Below, in pieces: positions 57,380-64,000 of a DNA stretch of 64,000 nt; the first letter of the stretch is position 1; each line of letters opens with the position of its first letter. Source of the DNA: Bursaphelenchus xylophilus (lineage: Eukaryota; Nematoda; Chromadorea; Rhabditida; Aphelenchoididae). Location of the stretch: assembly GCA_904066235.2 (NCBI GenBank), contig CAJFCV020000001.1:4030001-4094000 (forward strand). The letters are read 5' to 3'. The notes under the pieces are model-generated. The model made no database searches and was not told the DNA's origin. It saw nothing but the letters and a program-made list of their open reading frames with translations. Both the position numbers and the translations under genes were made by a program.

Positions 57380-58435
57380 GGGAATTTTGCACTGTGCAGC
57401 CAAAGTTTGAGACTCAAAAAATGCAGAAAACAGTTTGCGATGATCCACAAATTTTTTAAATTCCAAAACTCCCTTTTTTATTTTCTTTGCACAGTGAAAT
57501 GAATGAAAATTTGCTGCTCTTTTTGCACTGTGCAGCTAATTTTTTCGTTTTTTCACCCTTTTGTCTTTTCTGTCGCACAGTGCAAAAAAATAAAAGTTTT
57601 TGTTCTTTTCTTGGATCGATTTTCGCACTGTGAGAAGAACATTTCGAGTCCGTCGCGCTTTTTGCACGGTGCATAAACATTTGCTTTTCCGTTGCACAGT
57701 GCAATGAATGAAAATTTGCTGCTCATTTTGCACTGTGCAGCCAATTTTTTCGTTCTGCACCCCTTTGAATCGCACAGTGCAAAAAAATTTTTGATTTGTT
57801 TTCGCACTGTGCAGCGAAAATTCCGAGTTCGTCGCGCTTTTTGCACGGTGCATAAGCATTTGCCTTTCCGTTGCACAGTGCAATGAATGAAAATTTGCTG
57901 CTCATTTTGCACTGTGCAGCCAATTTTTTCGTTCTGCACCCCTTTGAATCGCACAGTGCAAAAAAATTTTTGATTTGTTTTCGCACTGTGCAGCGAAAAT
58001 TCCGAGTTCGTCGCGCTTTTTGCACGGTGCATAAGCATTTGCCTTTCCGTTGCACAGTGCAATGAATGAAAATTTGCTGCCCTTTTTGCACCGTGCAGAT
58101 TTCTTTTTGCGCTTTTTTTCTTTTTATACTCGCACAGTGCAAAAAAATAAGTTTTTTTTCTCTTCTTGGATCTGTTTTCGCACTGTGCAAAGGCAATTCT
58201 GAAGCCGTCGCGCCTTTTGCACAGTGCATAAGCTTTTGCTTTTCCGTTGCACAGTGCAATGACAATTTTTTGCACAGAGAATTTGTGGAATTAATTTTTT
58301 GCACTGAGCAAGGGGAATAAATGGAAAAATTGAATTTCTAAATTTATAGGGATGTAAAATACGTGTTTAAAAATGTAGTGCAAATTAGAAATTTTTTCTA
58401 ACGTTTTTATATTTTTTGCACGGTGCATTTTTTAA
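57380..58435. repeat. GCACNGTGC minisatellite: four ~180-200-bp tandem units
   Basis: Units start near 57489, 57694, 57873 and 58052, each opening with (G)CACAGTG and ATGAATGAAAATTTGCTGC. The middle two are identical with a 179-bp period. Each carries 5-6 palindromes. Confidence 0.85.
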
Positions 58436-59119
58436 AAATTGTAAAATACGGGCTCCTATTTATTGTATTTTTTTAAATGACAAAAAATAAATAGAATTTT
58501 TAACCGTTTATTTTTTCATACCGCTAAAAAAATCAAAAAAAATTAAGTTTTTTAAATTTTAAGTAAAAAATGTAAAATACGTTCTATTTAACGAAATTTA
58601 TAAAAAAATCCACCTCAAAATTTAATTATTTTTTCCCATTTCCCTCGCCTTTATCTCGGCTTGAACCTGTAAACCTGGGTGTCGCGATGACTTTTATTTG
58701 CCTTTCCACAGTGACTCATATTGGATTGTTTGGTCAGGGCGAAGGGGCGCTGAGACGTCCAGTCTTGTCTCGAGCGTCTTTTTTTGCATAATTTAGGTAA
58801 ATTCTTCTTCCAAATCTTTGCTTTCCACTTTTTTTAGAGCTACTTTTTACCATGTAAAACTTGTAAAATACGAATGATAATGTTCTTTCCATTACTTTTG
58901 AGAGATCAAAAGATGGTATCGGTATTCGAAAACCCGCACGATTGCCAATAAAATCGCCTAAAAAAGGCTGATATGACTCAACGATGAGAAATTTAATGTC
59001 TTCTCGTGGGGTTTTTCTTACTTTTTTGTCTGATTCAGGATATTTTTGATTGGGAAATGCATAATCTGAGGTGATTAGGTGATAACAGAGGTAATAATTG
59101 ACCCTCTTCTCTGGTCACT

Positions 59120-59595
59120 TGATCTGCACTGTGCGAAAAAATAGATTATATTTTCTGCACAGTGCAATCATTTTAGTTATTTGGAACGGTATCATCTGAA
59201 TCAATGATCGTTTTATACTTGATTAGTACGTAGTTAGTCGTTCACCCTTTTTGGACTTTATTTTACAAAGAATTTCCTAACTGCACTGTGCAAAAATTTC
59301 AGAAATCACTTTTTTTGGCACTAGCTGTTATAACATATAAAGTTAGGTATATGTACGTTGTCGCAACGAGCATTTTTCAATTGCCGTACTTATTTTTTTA
59401 TAATTTTTTACCAGTCATTCAATTGATTCTAATAAAAATTTTGGAATGCACGGTGCAAAAATCAATGCTTGCAAAAATTGCACAGTGCGGACGATTTGAT
59501 GGAATATCGTATTTTAAAAATATTTAATTTTTTTCTTTTTTAAAACCAGTATCCATCGTATTTTACAAAACATATTTAGCATTTTCGCACAGTGT
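59120..59595. repeat. GCACNGTGC sites just upstream of the Cys-rich gene
   Basis: About six sites (59126, 59158, 59282, 59448, 59480, 59586), ending roughly 160 bp before the start codon. Confidence 0.75.
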
Positions 59596-59754
59596 GGAAA
59601 TTTCATCTTTGATTGATCTCTGCAATTTATTGCAATTTTTACTCAAAAAAATTTAAGTCTTTTTTCGCCTTTTCGAGTAAAATCTGTAACTCATTGCTCG
59701 TATTTTGCAGTTATTTTTTATTTAATTTTTCTTTTTTAGGCCATTTTTTCCAAA

Positions 59755-62700
59755 ATGTTGCCTCGGATCCCGGCCTTTATCTTGTCCAGTACGGCATTCC
59801 TGTCAATATGTAAGTGATTTTTCAATGAAACAAAAATATTTTTTTTTGTCCAAATATAAACGCATTTTTTAGTATATTCAAATTTCCAAAATATGCAAAT
59901 TTAATTTTCACTATTCAAATTTCCTAATCCTTCCGATTCCAGTGAAATCCGTGGATTCCCAAGCCCTGAACGATCCGATTACACAATACATCGAGGGTCG
60001 TCTCGGGAATCGGCGGATATTTTGGTGTCCCTCAGGCTATGGCTACCTGGCCTACTGTCCCCAGCCCACGGATTGGGACAATTACAATTGGTGTTGCACT
60101 TGGCCTTATATGGGATCCTGGAAGCCCTCCTGTTGTCCGTTCGCCATTCCCACCGGCGCTGTGGTCGCTATCATCATTGGGAGCATTGTGCTTGTGGGGA
60201 GTGAGTTTAAGAATTTTTGGTGGTTTTTTTGAAAATTTAGGGAAAATTGAGAGGGAAAACTTGGGTAAATAAGGTAAAATACAAGGAATTCAAAGGTCAT
60301 ATACAAATTTGCACAAAAAATATTAAACTTTTGCTTTTCGAGCCATAGTTTTTTAGTAACACTGATAACGATCTATGGTAAAACAGGGAAGGAAAAAGAC
60401 CGTGATTTTGAACAAAACCTTTCTAAAAACTTAATCAGATTTAGGGTAAAATACGACTGTAACGGGGTTACTTCCCCGCAGAAACAACACAAACCCGTGA
60501 AAAAGGGTCGTGTTAAAATGTTCACCTCTCTATGAATATAAATACCGTCATGAAAATAATTATAAAAGAATTGCGAAAGATTAATGAGGTATTTCTGTTC
60601 AAAAGAAGAGTAGCTGAATAGTCATCAAGGTGAAGAAACAAAGTCGCCGGCCCAAGTAGTATAGTGGTTAGTACTCCACGTTGTGGCCGTGGCGACACAG
60701 GTTCGATTCCTGTCTTGGGCAAGGTTCAGCTTTTTTAGAGTTTCATTTTGATTTTATATTCATAATGAAGAAAAGTCGAAATGTGTCGTATTTTACAATT
60801 TTGTAATCCTTAAAAACTGGCAAGGCTTAAAACACGATTTCTGACTCACTGAATCAGCCGTGTGCAAGGCCGGGACATAGGAAATTTTCGATTTTGAGAT
60901 TTACAGCTGGATATGTCCGCACCCATCATATAAGTGTGTTCCTGAAGCCTTTTGCCCTAATTCTCCCGTTAACCTTGTTTTATTTACAATTTAAGCAATT
61001 TACAGTAACGTCAAATAACTCAAAATTGAGAAGATACTGAGCCGTAAAATTGTTACCATATATGTTTTTGGGCACTGGGAATCCAATGGAGGTGATTTCG
61101 GATCGAAAGGATTACTGTAACATAGCAAACTTACGCTTCGGCCGCACAAAATCGGCCGTAAAAAAGTTATTTCTAAAAACCCACAGCTGAATTTTTGATA
61201 TGTTAATCAGCATAAAATTCTGCCCTAGAAACATTCAAAAAAAGTCCAAAAATCCGTGTTGCTATTTTCGTGGTATAGTGGATTTTGACAAAATCTACCA
61301 ATCTGACGTCCCGGGTTCGAGTCCGGGTGGGCGCAAATCACTGAGAATTGATCGGGAATGACTTCAATGGAGAGAATATATAAGCTTGAGTTTATTTTAA
61401 GTGATTTTTATAAGATTCTGAAGAGTTTTCAGATTTTTTGGTGGAAAAAAGCCGAAAATACAACTTTTTGACAAATCGTATTTTACACTGTTTTTTTGTG
61501 TTCATGGCACAATAAAAACTTATATGTAACAATTTTAAGGGGTTCTTCGACAATCCCACCCGTTAAAAAATTTGTTTAATGTTGTACTTGACACCTGATA
61601 AGCAGGAAGTGGATAGATCTTCCAGATTGCACTTCCTTTTGCTCTGACTTGCCAAATTGTCCGTAAATGGTATAACTAGCATAAAATTTCAATTATTTGG
61701 CGGGTAACCATAAGAAATCTAGTTTGAAAATGAAATTTTCTCCGCGTTTCATCAATTGTTCTATAGAAGAAAATCACTTCAATAATGAACCGTTTTCTGA
61801 AAAAAATGTGAAGTATGGTCACAAAGCAGTGAATTACGCTGTCACTAGCCAAGATTATAGTTCCCACAGATGTCTGCATGAGGCAAGATTAACAGATACC
61901 AAGTATAATGTCCAAATACTCAGGAAATGGTTTCTACTTGTTGGAGACCCCTTAGAAACACTACATATACATTCTTATTGTGTCATGAACACAAAAAAGC
62001 AGTGTAAAATACGATTTGTCAAAAAGTTGTATTTTCGGCTTTTTTAGGCAAAAAAAAATCTTAAAACTGTCAGAATCTTATCAAAATCACCTAAAATAAA
62101 CTCAAGCTTATATATTCCCTCCATTGAAGTCATTCCCGACCAATTCTCAGTGATTTGCGCCCACCCGGACTCGAACCCGGGACGTCAGATTGGTAGATTT
62201 TGTCAAAATCCACTATACCACGAAAATAGCAACACGGATTTTTGGACTTTTTTTGAATGTTTCTAGGGCAGAATTTTATGCTGATTAACATATCAAAAAT
62301 TCAGCTGTGGGTTTTTAGAAACAACTTTTTTACGGCCGATTTTGTGCGGCCGAAGCGTAAGTTTGCTATGTTACAGTAATCCTTTCGATCCGAAATCACC
62401 TCCATTGGATTCCCAGTGCCCAAAAACACACATGGCCACACTTTTTCGGCTCTACGTCTTCTCAATTTTGAGCTATTTTACGTTACTGTAAATTTCTTAA
62501 ATTGTAAATAAAACTAAGTTAACGGGAGAATTAGGGCAAAAGGCTTCAGGAACACACTTATATGATGGGTGCGGACATATTCAGCTGTAAATCTCAAAAT
62601 CGAAAAATTCCTATGTCCACGGCTAATTCACCGAGTCAGAAATCGTGTTTTAATCTTTTTTTGCTTTCTTGTTCTTTATTTTTTTTATTTTTGCGGGGAC

Positions 62701-63362
62701 TAACCCCGTGGGAATGGTATTTTACAATTTGCAGTAGGCGCAGTTGTAATATCAAAAATGTGTATATATAGTGTTTTTTCAAAAACAACCGCTTGAAAAG
62801 TAAACTATGCGATATTTTCGTGTAGTTTTTAACTGGAACTAAAACAAGAATTTTTATCCGGAGTATTTTTTTAACAAAAAATCGAAAAATCCCAATTTCC
62901 GCGGAAGTTCTAAACTCCATAAAAATTGAAATTCATAGTCTAAGAATCGAAAGTCGGGGTTTACACCCCACCAGCTTCGTATTTTACAATTAGAAAAAAT
63001 AAAATCAGTATTGCTTTTGAAAGTGTAAATTTTGGCAAAACAATTACATATTTTTATCACTTCGATGGTGCAATTGTTAGGGAATTGCAAGTTCCGGTTA
63101 CGTATTTTGTCCCAAAAAAGTTTTTACATTCACAAATTTTTATCTATATTTTTTCGATACCGAGTTAAATTGGCCGTATTTTACCTTCAAACCTTATAAA
63201 ATTACATTTTGTTTTCTCTATTTTACCCTCTAATCTCCGCCTTTTTCAGCGCTCATTTTCCTCTCCTGTTGGTGCTGTTTCTGTTGTCCATTATACAAAC
63301 AGCTGTACGAATACGAGGACGAAGAAGAGATACAGAATCCGAATCAGCAGAGATTCGCCTAA
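59755..63362 (+). CDS. Small Cys-rich single-pass membrane protein, function unknown
   Basis: Three exons: 59755-59809, 59943-60200, 63250-63362; 426 nt, 141 aa. A short hydrophobic start (MLPRIPAFILSS..., possible signal peptide) is followed by an extracellular-looking Cys/Trp/Tyr-rich segment (about residues 45-85) with CPSGYGYLAYCPQ, WCCTW and SCCP, then a membrane helix rich in Ile/Val (about 90-112), a juxtamembrane Cys cluster (CWCCFCCP, likely palmitoylated), and an acidic tail. The layout recalls Shisa/CYYR/WBP1-like proteins but I see no decisive match. A TTTTTTTAG acceptor 16 nt before the ATG suits trans-splicing. Intron 2 (3 kb) contains a tRNA-His gene and a large palindrome. Confidence 0.6.
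60650..60721 (+). tRNA. tRNA-His(GTG)
   Basis: Identical to the copy at 32885-32956, with a similar 5' flank (GTCATCAAGG and a purine stretch). In intron 2 of the Cys-rich membrane protein gene. Confidence 0.92.
61261..61334 (+). pseudogene. tRNA-like sequence (3' half well preserved) in left palindrome arm
   Basis: A-box-like TGGTATAGTGG and a perfect T arm CCCGG-GTTCGAGT-CCGGG followed by GGGCGCA; the 5' acceptor strand does not match. Mirrored at 62157-62230. Confidence 0.5.
62157..62230 (-). pseudogene. tRNA-like sequence in right palindrome arm
   Basis: Inverted copy of the 61261-61334 sequence, essentially identical over its length. Confidence 0.5.
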
Positions 63363-64000
63363 AATTCAAGTTTGAAGATAAAAAATATGTCATCATGACA
63401 TGTTTTTTGGAAAATTTATAAGGATGACGTTTTTTTAGAAAATCGATTTTCAAGGAAAATGACGTCATTTAGAAGCAGGATTCAATCTTAAAAAAATACA
63501 AAAAATCCATCATTATGACGCATTTTTCGAAAAAATCCGTCATCCTGTCGAATTTTCCACCTCTTCAATTCGTTTTCAAAGATTTCTAGTACCTCTAATT
63601 GTAAATTCTAACTATCTTTACCCCTACCTAAAGTAATGTTGCTATTATTGTCTGAATTGTGTCACTTCCCCCAACAAAACATTATCCTTTTTCGTCTTCA
63701 GGGATATAAATGCAATTATGTTACAGTATGCCTGGTAAAACCATTGTTTTTTACATATTCACTTCATTTTTGGTCCATCTATTTTTGACTGTTATTCTAC
63801 GCATTTCCATTTCCGTTTTTTTTTGTTCAGTAATTTTACTTTTTTCTTTGAAAAATACTGCCTCTATTTAAATACGAATTTTGTAATTATTTTTTTCTGA
63901 TAATAAAGTTTGAAATTGTAAAATACGATCATTTAAAAATGTTTAGAAATCATTATTTTTGCTGCAAAAGTTTCCACTCTGCCCTAAATTTTCAAAAAGA
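63363..64000. other. Downstream of Cys-rich gene
   Basis: Direct/inverted copies of TCATGATGACG-like blocks at 63388-63545 (also seen at 3608 and 4928) and one GTAAAATACG at 63918. No gene seen. Confidence 0.4.

Larger units (their letters stand above)
54121..59738. other. 5.6-kb divergent spacer
   Basis: Lies between the divergently transcribed SLC25A19-type and Cys-rich genes. Filled with GCACNGTGC and GTAAAATACG motifs. A 31-codon frame at 57090-57185 (MSSKERKYRED start) could be a small exon but has no support beyond its ATG context. Confidence 0.5.
60830..62655. mobile_element. 1.8-kb palindrome with tRNA-like sequence in each arm (Cys-rich gene, intron 2)
   Basis: Arms of about 670 bp (60835-61510 and 61985-62655) mirror each other closely around a unique 61511-61984 centre. 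Homologous to part of the 50398-51455 element. Confidence 0.8.

Noticed and set aside
59942..60272. Alternative frames overlapping the Cys-rich exon
   Set aside because: Only the chosen frame joins the preceding and following exons in phase and gives the signal/TM layout.
1..64000. rRNA genes, spliced-leader RNA and TTAGGC telomere repeats
   Set aside because: Looked for; none seen.

Overview
The window looks like nuclear DNA of a rhabditid-type nematode. It is AT-rich, and its genes are split into short exons by introns that start GTAAGT/GTGAGT and end TTTTCAG or TTTTTAG. Some start codons directly follow an AG acceptor, as expected for spliced-leader addition. I cannot name the species. 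For eight genes I assigned the exons by hand on conserved protein, splice sites and phase. For the seven that lie complete in the window, plus the small coiled-coil gene, the exon lengths sum to a multiple of three, which supports the models.

Layout. At 0.2-9.3 kb (-) is a large UPF1-like superfamily-1 helicase gene (A), cut off at its 3' end by the window edge and full of intronic repeats; one DNA element sits inside a coding exon. At 9.4-14.6 kb is a nest of transposons: a deleted mariner, and inside it a foldback element carrying a broken WD40-like gene. At 14.6-22.8 kb (-) is a complete paralogous helicase gene (B, about 1,329 aa). At 23.6-26.2 kb is a Ty3/gypsy gag relic split by a foldback. 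At 26.5-30.6 kb (-) are a third helicase-related locus (C), a small leucine-zipper protein and unresolved exons. At 31.2-38.7 kb (+) are two tandem GH99 endo-alpha-mannosidase genes with identical intron layout, followed at 39.4-41.4 kb (+) by a TIPIN/Swi3 replication-fork gene. At 41.9-45.0 kb is a young pol-less BEL/Pao retroelement with apparently identical LTRs. At 45.4-47.8 kb (-) is an F-box-like/AAA-ATPase fusion with an altered Walker A. At 48.7-54.1 kb (-) is the mitochondrial thiamine pyrophosphate carrier (SLC25A19 type). At 59.8-63.4 kb (+) is a small Cys-rich membrane protein.

The most unusual content is non-coding. First, the 9-bp palindrome GCAC-N-GTGC occurs roughly a hundred times by eye (about one expected by chance), in clusters in introns and spacers at 4-9 and 47-60 kb, and in one cluster at a regular ~31-bp spacing. 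Second, a 10-mer, GTAAAATACG, is dispersed in both orientations from about 34 kb to the right edge. Third, foldback (palindromic) elements repeatedly contain tRNA genes or tRNA-like sequences, including a tRNA-His present in both arms of one palindrome. Fourth, a TA-rich motif, and a cryptic TTTTAG about 35-60 nt after donors, recur in introns of unrelated genes.
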